From Streptomyces marianii (lineage in GTDB: Bacteria > Actinomycetota > Actinomycetes > Streptomycetales > Streptomycetaceae): a stretch of DNA of 64,000 nt. The notes beneath the pieces were generated by a model. That model did no database searches, was not told the origin of the DNA, and worked only from the letters and a program-made list of their open reading frames with translations. The stretch covers positions 310,001-374,000 of the forward strand of contig NZ_VAWE01000001.1 in NCBI RefSeq assembly GCF_005795905.1. The letters run 5' to 3'. Shown piece after piece: positions 29,001-37,476 of this stretch. The position numbers were made by a program, and so were the translations under genes. Position 1 is the first letter of the stretch, and every line of letters begins with the position of its first letter.

Positions 29001-29468
29001 CACCGCCAGGCTTACGGCGACACGAGTGTGCTGGACAGCAAGGACTTCTTCTACGGGCTGCGGCCGTCGAAGGAGTACGGGGTCGACCTCGAACCCGGTG
29101 TCCGGCTCCTCATCGGACTGCAGGCCGTCGGTGAGGCCGACGAACGCGGCATGCGGACCGTGATGGCCACGCTGAACGGTCAGCTGCGGCCGATCCAGGT
29201 GCGCGACGAGGCGGCGGCCTCGGACGTGCCGGTCACCGAGAAGGCCGACCGCTCCGATCCGGGTCATGTCGCCGCGCCGTTCGCCGGGGTCGTGACGCTG
29301 ACCGTCTCCGAGGGGGACCGGGTGGAGTCCGGTGCCACGGTGGCGACCATCGAGGCGATGAAGATGGAGGCCACGATCACCGCCCCGAAGGCCGGGCAGG
29401 TCGGGCGGCTGGCCATCAACCGGATCCAGCAGGTGGAGGGGGGCGATCTCCTGCTGGAGATCGCGTGA
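26094..29468 (+). CDS. pyc: Pyruvate carboxylase
   Basis: 1124 residues, full length. It makes oxaloacetate from pyruvate, bicarbonate and ATP (anaplerosis). Domain order: biotin carboxylase 1-450 (FRKVLVANRGEIAIRAFR; ATP loop AVAGGGGRGMR; EMNPRIQVEHTVTEEV), carboxyltransferase from about 525 (TDTTFRDAHQSLLATRV; metal-binding HLHTHDTAGG), and biotinyl carrier at the C-terminus with the modified lysine in IEAMKMEATI. ATG 26094 is preferred over the upstream 26046 start because GAAGGGA lies seven bases before it and the family begins MFRKVLVANRG. Monocistronic; a 7-bp CGTGATC/GATCACG dyad lies at the stop. Confidence 0.97.
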   Translation: MFRKVLVANRGEIAIRAFRAGYELGARTVAVFPYEDRNSLHRLKADEAYEIGEQGHPVRAYLSVEEVVRAARRAGADAVYPGYGFLSENPELARACEEAGITFVGPSADTLELTGNKARAVAAARAAGVPVLGSSQPSTDVDELVGAAEDIGFPVFVKAVAGGGGRGMRRVDDPSALRESIEAASREAASAFGDPTVFLEKAVVDPRHIEVQILADGDGEVIHLFERDCSLQRRHQKVIELAPAPNLDPALRDRICADAVRFAREIGYRNAGTVEFLLDRDGNHVFIEMNPRIQVEHTVTEEVTDVDLVQAQMRIAAGETLADLGLAQETITLRGAALQCRITTEDPANGFRPDTGRISAYRSPGGSGIRLDGGTTHAGTEISAHFDSMLVKLTCRGRDFKAAIGRARRAVAEFRIRGVATNIPFLQAVLDDPDFQAGRVTTSFIEDRPHLLTARHSADRGTKLLTYLADVTVNKPHGERPDLVDPGTKLPPLPAGEPPAGSRQRLVELGPEGFSRWLRESPTIGVTDTTFRDAHQSLLATRVRTRDLLAVAPTVARTLPQLLSLECWGGATYDVALRFLAEDPWERLAALREAVPNICLQMLLRGRNTVGYTPYPTEVTDAFVQEAAATGIDVFRIFDALNDVGQMRPAIEAVRETGTAVAEVALCYTSDLSDPSERLYTLDYYLRLAEEIVAAGAHVLAVKDMAGLLRAPAAATLVSALRREFDLPVHLHTHDTAGGQLATYLAAIQAGADAVDGAVASMAGTTSQPSLSAIVAATDHSPRPTGLDLQAVGDLEPYWEGVRRIYAPFEAGLASPTGRVYHHEIPGGQLSNLRTQAVALGLGDRFEDIEAMYAAADRILGRLVKVTPSSKVVGDLALHLVGAGVAPAEFEATPDRFDIPDSVIGFLRGELGTPPGGWPEPFRSKALQGRAEAKPVQELTAEDRAGLEKSRRATLNRLLFPGPTRDFDTHRQAYGDTSVLDSKDFFYGLRPSKEYGVDLEPGVRLLIGLQAVGEADERGMRTVMATLNGQLRPIQVRDEAAASDVPVTEKADRSDPGHVAAPFAGVVTLTVSEGDRVESGATVATIEAMKMEATITAPKAGQVGRLAINRIQQVEGGDLLLEIA

Positions 29469-29491
29469 TCCCCGCTTGCGCACCGATCACG

Positions 29492-30134
29492 GGCGAGGGT
29501 GCGCCGGCCAGGCGCCGCCGCAACCGGTCACCCCGTTCGTCGGCCCGACACGGGTGGACGGAGCGGGGCGGCCCCCGCGGGCGCCCTACGGCCTCGACGG
29601 CGCCGTCAGGTCCAGGGCGCGCGAGGGCGGAGCACACCTCGGCGGCGTGGTGGGGGAGGCACCGAGTGGCCCAGCCGGTGGCCGGCTGGTGGAAGCCGGT
29701 CAGATGCGTTCGGCGCCCGCGAGCAGCCGCCGCAGCTCGGTGACGGACAGCTCGATCACCGGGCTGCCGTCGGTGCCGGCGTCCACCCTCACCGGACGCT
29801 GTCGCCGAGGCGTTCCGCGAGCGGGAAGGGGTCGTGCCTGAAGGAGGCCCATCCGTTGCCGTCGAGTTTCCCGCACCGACGGCGGACGGCGAGGCGCAAG
29901 TCCCGAACGGAAGCGCACCCGGACCGGTGCGAGGGAACGCGGGGGTCCGCCGGCGGCAGCCGCCGGTCCCGCGAGGGGCCGGGAGGGCGCCGGCGAACGG
30001 GATCGGCGCCCGGTGCGGAGAAGACGCATCCCCCCGCCGGCATCCGGGGAGCGGGGTTCGGGCGAAGAGTGGGATGTGGCGGGCAGCCCGAGCAGCCCGC
30101 CGCCTCCCGGCTCGTCCCAGCAAAGGGGAAGCTC
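29492..30134. other. 640-base stretch without a convincing gene
   Basis: The minus strand carries two gene-like phrases in different frames, GNGWASFRHDPFPLAERLGD (ending 29789) and VDAGTDGSPVIELSVTELRR (ending 29700). They read as one 60-residue protein broken by a frameshift between about 29789 and 29800. No family was recognised. The rest has no domain. Confidence 0.4.
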
Positions 30135-30716
30135 ATGACCACCGATCGCCTCAGGGGCGCCGCCCTCGCCGCAGCCGGTGCGCTCCTCGTACCGCTTCCG
30201 CTCCTCGCGGCCGCACCCACAGCGCAGGCGGGTCCCGAGGTGGAGCCGTTCGGACCCGGTTGCGCCGCGCTGCCGACGAGTGGCGAGGGCAGCCCGGCCG
30301 AGATGGCGGACGACCCTGTCGCCACGGCCGCCTCGCACCAGCCGGAGCTGTCCACCCTCGTCAGCGCCGTTCAGAAGGCCGGGCTCGTCGAGACGTTGAA
30401 CAACGCCGACGGGATCACGCTCTTCGCACCGACCGACGATGCCTTCGCCAAGATCCCCAAGGCTCGGCTCGACGCGGTACTCAACGACCAGCAGCAGTTG
30501 AAGAAGCTCCTGACGTACCACGTCGTCGGCACGGAGGTCACCGTGGACCGGTTGGCCGACGGCAGGTTCAAGACCCTCGAAGGGGCCGAACTGGCCACGT
30601 CCGGGTCCGGGGACTCTTTCAAGGTGAACGGCTCGGCGGCCATCCTCTGCGGCGACGTGCCCACGAGCAACGCCGTCGTCCACATCGTCGACCAGGTGCT
30701 CCAGCCACCGTCCTGA
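30135..30716 (+). CDS. Secreted fasciclin-domain protein
   Basis: 193 residues. The signal peptide RGAALAAAGALLVPLPLLA ends near APTAQAG. One fasciclin (FAS1) domain follows: LSTLVSAVQKAGLVETLNNA, DGITLFAPTDDAFAKIP (H1 motif), LLTYHVVGTEV (YH motif) and a closing AVVHIVDQVLQPPS. FAS1 domains mediate adhesion or matrix interactions; mycobacterial MPT70/MPT83 are well-known relatives of the same size. ATG 30135 follows AGGGGAAG. No lipobox, so the protein is probably freely secreted. Confidence 0.92.
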   Translation: MTTDRLRGAALAAAGALLVPLPLLAAAPTAQAGPEVEPFGPGCAALPTSGEGSPAEMADDPVATAASHQPELSTLVSAVQKAGLVETLNNADGITLFAPTDDAFAKIPKARLDAVLNDQQQLKKLLTYHVVGTEVTVDRLADGRFKTLEGAELATSGSGDSFKVNGSAAILCGDVPTSNAVVHIVDQVLQPPS

Positions 30717-30740
30717 GGCGGCCCCGTCCCGCCGGGGAGC

Positions 30741-30768
30741 GCACCCGGGCCCCGGGGAGTCCGGGTGC
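30741..30768 (+). terminator. Hairpin after the fasciclin gene
   Basis: GCACCCGG and CCGGGTGC form an 8-bp stem with a 12-base loop 25 bases beyond the stop. Confidence 0.5.
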
Positions 30769-31108
30769 GGAGGGGGCGCCGTGGCGGGCGGCCCGTCGTC
30801 GTGCGCGTCGCGGGTCAGGACGTCAGCGCTGCCCTGGCCCGTGCCTCCTTCACGGCGGCCTTGAGCCCGTCGACGGAGCCGCGACACGAGGGGCGCCGCT
30901 CCGGGACTTCCCGCGTCCCCGCGCCGCCTCGCCGGCACATCGCCAGACCGGTGACGGCCCGGCGCCACCCCCTGGGCGATCCTATTTTGCGTTTACTTTG
31001 CCATTGGGGAACCTCGACCCGTCCGACGGCGTTGACCGGGTACGGCACGCGCGGAAGCGCGTGCCGACGACCGGCAACAGACCGACAGCAGAAGCCGAGG
31101 TGGCACCA

Positions 31109-31696
31109 GTGGCGATGTGGGACCGGCTCAAGGAGCAGGCCAAGAACCTCCAGCAGTCCCAGAGCGCTCGGGGAAGTGGCGGGCAGGGGCAGGGGCACGG
31201 CCCCTTCGGGCAGGGACAGCACGGAGGTCACGGGCGGGGTTCGTCGTCCGGCGGTTCCAAGGCGCAGTTGATCGGGCTGTTCAAGTCCCAGCTCGCATCG
31301 GTGAAGACCGAGCTCAAGAGCGGCGCCTACCGGGACGCCAGCATGGCGATGTGCGCTCTGGTGGCCGCGGCCGACGGGCATGTCGACTCCGCGGAGCGGC
31401 AGCGCGTCGAGGAGATGATCGTCTCGAACGAGGTACTGCAGAACTTCCCCGCCGACCAGCTTCGCCAGCGGTTCAACCAGAACGTGGACCGGCTCATGGC
31501 CAACTTCGAGCTGGGCAAGGCGGAAGCGCTGAAGGAGATCGCCAAGGCGGCCAAGAAGCCGCAGGAGGCCCGCGCCGTCGTCCAGACCGGCATGGTCATC
31601 GCCGGTGCCGACGGGTACGTGGAGCCGTCCGAGCAGCAGGCGGTCCGTGAGGCCTGCGCCGCACTCGGCATCTCACCCGCGGAGTTCGGCGTCTGA
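31109..31696 (+). CDS. TerB-family tellurite-resistance-type protein
   Basis: 195 residues. The first 50 are a Gly/Gln/His-rich flexible leader (GSGGQGQGHGPFGQGQHGGH). Residues about 50-195 are a TerB helical domain: GAYRDASMAMCALVAAADG and VVQTGMVIAGADGYVEPSEQ, two repeated AxADG acidic loops that bind metal in Klebsiella TerB. TerB proteins link metal or stress sensing to membrane-associated Ter complexes; no other ter genes are present here. The start is ambiguous between GTG 31100, GTG 31109 and ATG 31115. GTG 31109 has the best spacing to a GAGG site. Confidence 0.85.
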   Translation: MAMWDRLKEQAKNLQQSQSARGSGGQGQGHGPFGQGQHGGHGRGSSSGGSKAQLIGLFKSQLASVKTELKSGAYRDASMAMCALVAAADGHVDSAERQRVEEMIVSNEVLQNFPADQLRQRFNQNVDRLMANFELGKAEALKEIAKAAKKPQEARAVVQTGMVIAGADGYVEPSEQQAVREACAALGISPAEFGV

Positions 31697-31796
31697 GCGT
31701 CGCCGTGGTCGCCGGCCCTGCGCCGCACGGAACCGGCGGCCGCGGCGACCGCTGCTGCCGGTCGCCTCGGCAGCACTCTCGCGCACGCACCCGTGC

Positions 31797-31997
31797 TCAG
31801 TGGCGGCTGCGGCGCGTGGTGGTCTTGCGGTAGCCGAGGGGGCCCGGCAGGTCCATGGAGGTGGTGCGGCGGCCCGTCGAGGAGTACGTGCGCCTGGGGC
31901 CATCACCCTTGGCGAGGGTGATGGACACGGACTTGCGGTTGATGTTGAGGCGGACTCCCGGAAGTATGCGGAAACTCTTGCGGAACGTGACGGGCAC
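31797..31997 (-). CDS. Small DUF4236 protein
   Basis: 66 residues. The first 35, PVTFRKSFRILPGVRLNINR followed by KSVSITLAKGDGPRRTYS, match DUF4236, a short basic beta-hairpin domain found alone or at the N-terminus of larger proteins, of unknown function. The tail is Arg/Thr-rich. The GTG 31997 start is fixed by AAGGAG seven bases upstream. It is convergent with the TerB gene. Confidence 0.85.
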   Translation of the reverse strand: MPVTFRKSFRILPGVRLNINRKSVSITLAKGDGPRRTYSSTGRRTTSMDLPGPLGYRKTTTRRSRH

Positions 31998-33029
31998 GGT
32001 GCGCTCCTTTCGTAGGCCGTCCGTCTTCCCCGAGTTCCCGCCTTTACGCGACGTGGTGCCGTCGTGAGTTCTCGTGCCGATTCCGCACGGGCCCCGCCCG
32101 GCCGGCCGGGCAGCGTCATGGGCGAACACCGGGCGGCGCCGGACGCGGATGCCGTGGAAGACGGCCAGCGGTGGTGTCGGGCAGCGGGGCACGGCCAGGG
32201 ACGTCGGGCGGCCCGGGGCGCCGGCACGCGGTGGCCTGTGGGGAGGTGGCGTCCGGCGAGCGGCGGCAGCGCCACAACGAAGACGTCAGGGCGAGGGCCG
32301 CGCCGGCGCCCCACCGCCCGGGGCCCTCGCCGCACTCGGCGAAGTGCCCGACCCGGTCTTCGCAGCGCGGACAGTCGGCTCGTGAAGCCGCAGCGGAGCC
32401 TTGTACCGGCGCAGGACCCGTCGAGCGCACACGTCACCGTGGCGGTCCCCCGTTCCCGTTGCCGGACCCGCTCCCAGGCACTGGCCTACCCCGGCGGCGG
32501 ACCTTCCGCCAGACGCGCTCCTTTCCCACGCCCCGGGCCTGCGCCAGGTCCGGCCCTGTCCCGAGCTCCGGACGCGCCTCGTGCTCTGCGCCCTCACGGA
32601 GATCCGTACGACTCCTCGACCGCCCGCGCCGCAGTGCGCTGCGGCCGCAGCCGCGCAGCTGTGCCGGACAGACCTGCGGACGCCGGCCGCCGCCGGCGAT
32701 GAGGGCGTTGACCGGCGACATGGGGTCGGCACCCAGGGACTTCGCGACCAGGATCCCCACCATCAGCGGGAGCAGGGCAGCGGCAAGGGCGGAGCCCGTG
32801 GTGGTGACCTGCTGCATACGGGGGCGGCGAGATGCGTCGGGGTTCATGACGCCAGTCCAGCAGCGGGCGGTCCCGGCGGACATCGGGCGGCGTACTCAGC
32901 CCGTACGTCCTCATGTACTCAGGCACGCACGCGTTCGCGGCACTCCCCTCCCCCCTGCAAGGCCACGGGTGGTGCGCTCGGCGGTCGGCTCCCGGATCGG
33001 CTCCGCGACCCGTCCGCCGGGCCTCACCA
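31998..33029. other. 1-kb stretch without a supported gene
   Basis: Frames on both strands lack known domains. One minus-strand frame starting at ATG 32848 has a single hydrophobic segment (GSALAAALLPLMVGILVAK), but it has no ribosome site and dissolves into Arg-rich sequence. It may be the relic of a small membrane protein. Confidence 0.4.
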
Positions 33030-33390
33030 CACGGCGTCGGGAAGACCTGCCGGTAGATGTGGTAGTTGATGGAGAAGTCCCAGGGGAAGCCGGTCCCGGT
33101 GAAGTAGGGCTCGTCCCAGGAGCCGAGTTCGGCCAGGGCGGCGCGGGGTCTGTCCACGTGGTTCAGCACGAAGTCGCCGACCACCGCGCCGAACGTCCCC
33201 TCGTCGAACGTCCCCTCGTCGAAGGGCAGCACGGCGAGGCGGACACCGGCAGTTGGCTCGGCGCCACGGGCGAGTTCGAGCATGCCGGGCTCCGCGTCCA
33301 CGGCGGCGACCGACGCGGCCCGGGGCGGCCTTCGGCGGCCGCCGTGCCCGGCACCGTGCCCACGTCCAGCGTCCTTACACCAGGCCCGAC
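33030..33390 (-). pseudogene. SAM-dependent methyltransferase remnant
   Basis: The minus strand reads LDVGTVPGTAA (degenerate motif I, one frame) and then, in another frame, VAAVDAEPGMLELARG (motif II), FGAVVGDFVLNHVDRPRAAL (motif III region) and WDEPYFTGTGFPWDFSINYH. Motif order is that of class I methyltransferases, but the N-terminus is absent, the frame changes after motif I, and the C-terminal half is lost. A 15-bp tandem duplication (33191-33220) adds the residues FDEGT twice. Confidence 0.6.
33191..33220. repeat. 15-bp tandem duplication inside the methyltransferase remnant
   Basis: GAACGTCCCCTCGTC occurs twice in direct succession (33191-33205, 33206-33220). In frame it duplicates five residues, consistent with replication slippage in a gene no longer under selection. 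Confidence 0.75.
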
Positions 33391-33809
33391 TTAGGCCACG
33401 TCCAGCAGTCGTGTTGCCGAGTGGGCGCACGGTTTCGCGAAGCCGGCGGCGTACGCGGCGGCCCGGTCCGCCCAGATCAGCCGCTCACTCTCGTCGAAGC
33501 CCGTCACGACCGGCACCGGCGGCTCCACGAACCCAGACGAAGACAAAGAAGACCAGGACCGAACCCAGGCCCTGCCCCACGGCCGCGGACCGGCCGCGCG
33601 GGCGTGACGGCAGCGCGCCGACCGCCCGGACGGACCGGGCGAACGGTTGCGGCCGGATGCCGTGGGCGGCCGTATGACCAGCCCTGCGGCCAGGGGCACA
33701 CCCCGTGGTGGGAGCGGCGAGCCGGGCCCGTCGACCGCCCCGCGCGGTCGGGCCGCCGTCGGCACCGCGTACGATCGGCCGGTCGCCCGCCCACAGGAAG
33801 CCCCGCTCG

Positions 33810-34490
33810 TTGACCGCCCTCGTGCCACCGCCCCGAACCGCCGTAGGCCTGCTGCCCGTCGGGCTCCGCGTCCGCGTCGAGGACGGCGGGGAACTGCCCG
33901 CCTTGCTGTGGGGCGCAGGTCCGGGGTGGCGCATGATCAGCAACGCGGTGCTCGGCGGGGGCGTCGGCGAACGCGCCTGGGTCCTCAACGCCCAGGTCGC
34001 CCACGGCTATCGGCGCCAGGACCCGGACCGCCATCTCGCCCAGCCGGCGGGTGGCTTCGGGATGCGGGGGCCGGGCGTCGGGCTGATGACGGCGGCCGAC
34101 GTCTCGCGCAACGGCCGTGCGTGCGACGGGAATGTCGAGGCCGTCGCGACGGTGGGCGTCGCGGTACGCGGCTGGGCCGCCGCAGCGGACGAGGGCGGCG
34201 TCGCGCTCGCGGCGCCGGGCACGATCAACATCGTCGCGGCGCTCCCGGTGGCCCTCACCGACGCCGCCTTGGTCAACGCGGTGGCCACGGCCACCGAGGC
34301 GAAGGTCCAAGCACTGATCGAGGCGGGGTACGACTGCTCGGGCACACCCACCGACGCCGTGTGCGTCGCCGCGCGCGTCCCCTGTCCCGGCGAGGAGGTC
34401 CATTCCTTCGCCGGCCCACGTTCCCTGTGGGGTGCCCGTCTGGCCCGCGCCGTCCACCGGGCGGTGGGGGCCGGGACGCCCGCACCGTAG
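33810..34490 (+). CDS. cbiZ: Adenosylcobinamide amidohydrolase CbiZ
   Basis: 226 residues. CbiZ removes the aminopropanol side chain from salvaged adenosylcobinamide to give adenosylcobyric acid, which re-enters B12 synthesis. Family motifs: GWRMISNAVLGGGVGERAWV, LNAQVAHGY, GPGVGLMTAADV, PGTINIVAALPVALTDAALV, EAGYDCSGTPTDAVCVA and FAGPRSLWGARLARAVH. It starts at TTG 33810, nine bases after AGGAAG (33795-33800); GTG 33822 is a weaker alternative. No other cobalamin gene lies nearby, so it is a solitary salvage gene. Confidence 0.9.
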   Translation: MTALVPPPRTAVGLLPVGLRVRVEDGGELPALLWGAGPGWRMISNAVLGGGVGERAWVLNAQVAHGYRRQDPDRHLAQPAGGFGMRGPGVGLMTAADVSRNGRACDGNVEAVATVGVAVRGWAAAADEGGVALAAPGTINIVAALPVALTDAALVNAVATATEAKVQALIEAGYDCSGTPTDAVCVAARVPCPGEEVHSFAGPRSLWGARLARAVHRAVGAGTPAP

Positions 34491-34644
34491 CGACGTGTGC
34501 AGGCGGATTGGGCGAACCGCCCGGAGCAGCGCCTCGTGGCTGCGAAACCGTATGCCGTCCGCCTCCGGCCGGGCCTGTCCCCTTCAGCTGGAAGGATGGT
34601 GCCGACCACAACGCGGGGAAGTCGGAAGGAAAAGGGGGACGCAT

Positions 34645-34824
34645 ATGGCCGTGCTGCTTCTGTGCGGAGTCGTCGCACTCGTCGTGGGAGGGTGCGCCTG
34701 TGTGGTGTGGGCGGCGCGGGGCGGCCCGCGCTGGGCGCGGATCGTGGCGGCCGGGACTCTGGCGGCGGCCGAGTTGGTGAGCCGCTCGGGACGGACGCGC
34801 GCAGCCGGGGACTCCGACGACTGA
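34645..34824 (+). CDS. Small single-span membrane protein
   Basis: 59 residues starting at ATG 34645 with GGAAAAGGGGGA just upstream. LLLCGVVALVVGGCACVVWA is one membrane helix, followed by a basic region (RGGPRWARI) and a hydrophilic tail SGRTRAAGDSDD. No family recognised. It lies 155 bases after cbiZ on the same strand but with its own ribosome site. Confidence 0.65.
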   Translation: MAVLLLCGVVALVVGGCACVVWAARGGPRWARIVAAGTLAAAELVSRSGRTRAAGDSDD

Positions 34825-34850
34825 GGAGTCGTGTCGTCCGGGCGGCCGCG

Positions 34851-34970
34851 TCAGCCGTTGCGCCTGGCCAGGCTGTGGACGAGGACGAGCAACGCCACCG
34901 CCATGACGGTCACATGCATCCAGGCGGGGGCGGTCGAGGCGTCCGCAGCGGCCGTCACGATCGAGGTCAT
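34851..34970 (-). CDS. Tiny single-span membrane protein
   Basis: 39 residues from ATG 34970, preceded by a strong GGAGG site. The sequence begins MTSIVTAAADASTAPAW and continues MHVTVMAVALLVLVHSLARR, giving one membrane helix and a basic cytoplasmic end. It is convergent with the 59-residue membrane protein. No family recognised. The ribosome site and membrane-protein composition support reality; size makes it easy to miss. Confidence 0.55.
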   Translation of the reverse strand: MTSIVTAAADASTAPAWMHVTVMAVALLVLVHSLARRNG

Positions 34971-35210
34971 CCTGGCCTCCAGGTGGTGAGGCCCGGGGAG
35001 CGGTGTGCTCCCCGGAACGGGAACGGGGCGCCGGATCCGCCGTGATCACGGCGGGGTGCGGCGCCGATGTCGGTGGGCTGCCCCGCCCTCGGGGCGGGCG
35101 CCTTTCGGGTCACGTCCCGCGGGTACCCGCCGACTGCCGGGTGACGCCCTCGCACGGTACGCGGGCGGTCCGGGGAGTGCGCCTGCGGACGCGGTCAAGG
35201 GCCGGTGCCG

Positions 35211-35390
35211 TCAGCGGCGACGCGTCCGGCCGGACCGCCAGCCGGCGCCGACCCCGGCGACGTGCAGTGCGAGCAGCGCGAGACCGAGCAGCATGACGTT
35301 CCCCGAGGTGAAGGCCTGATTGGTGGCGATGTCCGCCGCGCTGATCAGATAGGCGATGAAGAACAATACGGCCGCGGCTGTACCGAGCAT
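35211..35390 (-). CDS. Small two-span membrane protein
   Basis: 59 residues from ATG 35390 with GAGGGAG upstream. Two hydrophobic segments, AAAVLFFIAYLISAADIA and NVMLLGLALLALHVAGVGAG, and a basic end RSGRTRRR. Unknown function. Same strand as the 39-residue protein 240 bases downstream; the two could share a transcript. Confidence 0.6.
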   Translation of the reverse strand: MLGTAAAVLFFIAYLISAADIATNQAFTSGNVMLLGLALLALHVAGVGAGWRSGRTRRR

Positions 35391-35459
35391 GGTGTGGGCT
35401 CCCTCGTTCCGTGGGGTGGTGGAGCCCGTATGCCCCCGTTTCCCGGTCCCAGACCCGGG

Positions 35460-36260
35460 TCACCGGAGCACGCCACGGCGACGGAGCGGTCGTACCGGTG
35501 CGTCGCACGGGAACGGGCGTCGCCCGGTGAGGTACGGGACCGCGTCCGGCAGATGCCCGGGTCCGGCCGGGCCGCGGCGGTACGGACCCTGCGCCGGGTC
35601 GGGCCGGGCTGTGGGGTGCGTGTACTCGACGCGGGACTTCCGGCGTGTCCCGGTTTCCGGACCGGCCGCGCGGGAAACCCGCACCATCGCTCCTGGGAGA
35701 ACCGGGTGGCCCCGCTCCGGTCCCGGTGCTGGGATGGCGCGATGCATGAGGCAACAGCGGCACGGTGGTCGTGTGCAGGGCCAGGGGGACTGCCCGTCGG
35801 TCAGGGCGGCGATGACGTCCGGCCGGGGGCGCGCACGGAGCGCCCTGGCGAAGCCCGTGCGGAGATCCGTGCCGCCCTCGCCGACGAGAGGGATGCCCTC
35901 GGCACCGCGCAGCGGGTCCACGGCCCGGGCCGCCGCGTCGCACGGCACCACGCCGCCCGGGTCGCGACGGCCGCCGACGGCCCGGGCGATCCCGACGACC
36001 TCCGGGAGCGCGCTGCCCCGTTCGGTGCCGCTGACCGATCCGGAGGTGTCGACGACCACGCAGACGCGCGGCGGGGTGCGCCGAAGGCCGGGCAGACGGG
36101 CAGAACGGCGCCGGGCACTCCGGCCGGGCGACGCGACGGCCTTCCGTAGGTGTAGTTCCACGGCCCGGACCAGAAGCGCCCACGCGGCGTCCCAGCGGGA
36201 GCGCTCCGGGCGCTTGCGGACCGCCGCGCCGACTCCGTCGAGCGCGGCCTGACGCGGGTC
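35460..36260 (-). pseudogene. VWA/metallopeptidase-like (DUF2201 type) protein, decayed
   Basis: The minus strand carries the C-terminal half of a von Willebrand A-like protein: NYTYGRPSRRPAGVPGAVLP in one frame (about 36160-36090), then RTPPRVCVVVDTSGSVSGTE (MIDAS DxSxS), GGTDLRTGFARAL and DVIAALTDGQSPWP in the next. The frame change lies near 36100. The N-terminal metallopeptidase-like part is not readable, and the end degenerates after CTRPPC. Such proteins usually work with a MoxR-type ATPase; none is present. Confidence 0.65.
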
Positions 36261-36822
36261 CCCCGGCTCCGGAAGGACGGCACCCGCGGGGTCGCCGCGT
36301 GGGCGCCCACTCCGGCTCCCGGCAGCGGGGGCGTCCCGGAGCCGCGAGCCACGCGCTCGGCGTTTCGGCCATCCGGCACCACTGCGGTGTCCCCTGTGCG
36401 GCATGGGTGGTGGCACCCCTGCTCACCGCTGCCCGGCCGGGCACCGCTGCCACTACGTCCGAAACCGGCCGTCCGAACGGCCGCTCCCCGTCGTTGATCC
36501 CGTCGGGCGCCGGTCCCAAGGCGGTTCCAGGGACGACTCGCCGGCCCCGTACGGTTCGGGTCCCGTACCGTACGGCGGTCCCGAACACGGCGCACGACAG
36601 CTCGAATCGACGCGGAAACCCGCCGCAGCCCCGCACCTCCACACCGCGAGAAAGGCCGAACGTGACCACACTGCGCGCCGAAGACGACCCCGGCGGGAAC
36701 GCCGATCCGCAGCCTCCGGCACCCCACCCGGCGGCGTCCCGGGGTGCGGGCGACGGACCGACCGGCGGTCCGGCGCACGCCACGGCAGCCCGGTTTCCTG
36801 CACGGTGCGGCGGGAGGACGTC

Positions 36823-37326
36823 GTGAGTGCGACGTGGCTGCCGCCGGAGCAGTACGCCGAGACGCTGATGAAGGCGACCGCCTTCGCTTGCCTGTTCTTC
36901 ACCGACGAGGAGGACCGGCCGGTGCAGTTGAGGGCGGTGTACTCGCAGGCGCATCCCTGGCAGTGGCCGGGCGGGACGATGGATCCGGGTGAGCGACCGT
37001 GGGAGACGGCGGTACGGGAGTGCCGGGAGGAGACCGGCATGGTCGTCGAGGGGCCCACGCGGCTCCTGGCCGCCGTGTACGGCCTGCCGGGCGCGGAGTG
37101 GCCGTACAGCACGGTGGGGTTCGTCTTCGACGGCGGCCGGCTCACGGCGGACCGGATCGCGGGCATCACCCTGGACCCGGCCGAGCACGACGCCGTGCGC
37201 GTCCTCTCGCCGAGGGAGTGGCGGGCGTACATGCCGGAGCGGGACTTCGCACGGCTGCGCGCCGTGCTGGAGGCGCGCCGAACGGGCGTGACGGCGTACT
37301 TCGACGCCTGGGACTGGGACGACTGA
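36823..37326 (+). CDS. NUDIX hydrolase
   Basis: 167 residues with a full Nudix box, GGTMDPGERPWETAVRECRE followed by ETGM, matching GX5EX7REUXEEXGU (glycine about 48, catalytic glutamates about 64-67). It hydrolyses a nucleoside diphosphate linked to another group, with substrate unknown. The N-terminal strand ATAFACLFFTDEEDRPVQL and the C-terminal helix ERDFARLRAVLEARR fit the fold. GTG 36823 is chosen because GGGAGG lies eight bases before it. Upstream open frame is noncoding. Confidence 0.9.
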   Translation: MSATWLPPEQYAETLMKATAFACLFFTDEEDRPVQLRAVYSQAHPWQWPGGTMDPGERPWETAVRECREETGMVVEGPTRLLAAVYGLPGAEWPYSTVGFVFDGGRLTADRIAGITLDPAEHDAVRVLSPREWRAYMPERDFARLRAVLEARRTGVTAYFDAWDWDD

Positions 37327-37476
37327 GCCGATCACACAGCGGTTCGAAGCCAATCGAACAACCAGCGAGAGGGAGGGTGGCGACACGCCCCCGGGCCGCC
37401 GAATGCCGGGGGACGGCCCCACCGGTCCGGTGTGATCGTGGCCGACTCGTTTCGTCGAGACCCTCTAGGAGAGATC

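Noticed and set aside
25686..29483. 1265-codon open frame opposite pyruvate carboxylase
   Set aside because: It is the antisense shadow of pyc: no domain, very Arg/Gly/Val-rich, and pyc carries all catalytic motifs on the other strand.
32434..32883. Possible membrane protein of 149 codons
   Set aside because: One hydrophobic segment only, no ribosome site, and the rest is Arg-rich like noncoding high-GC sequence.
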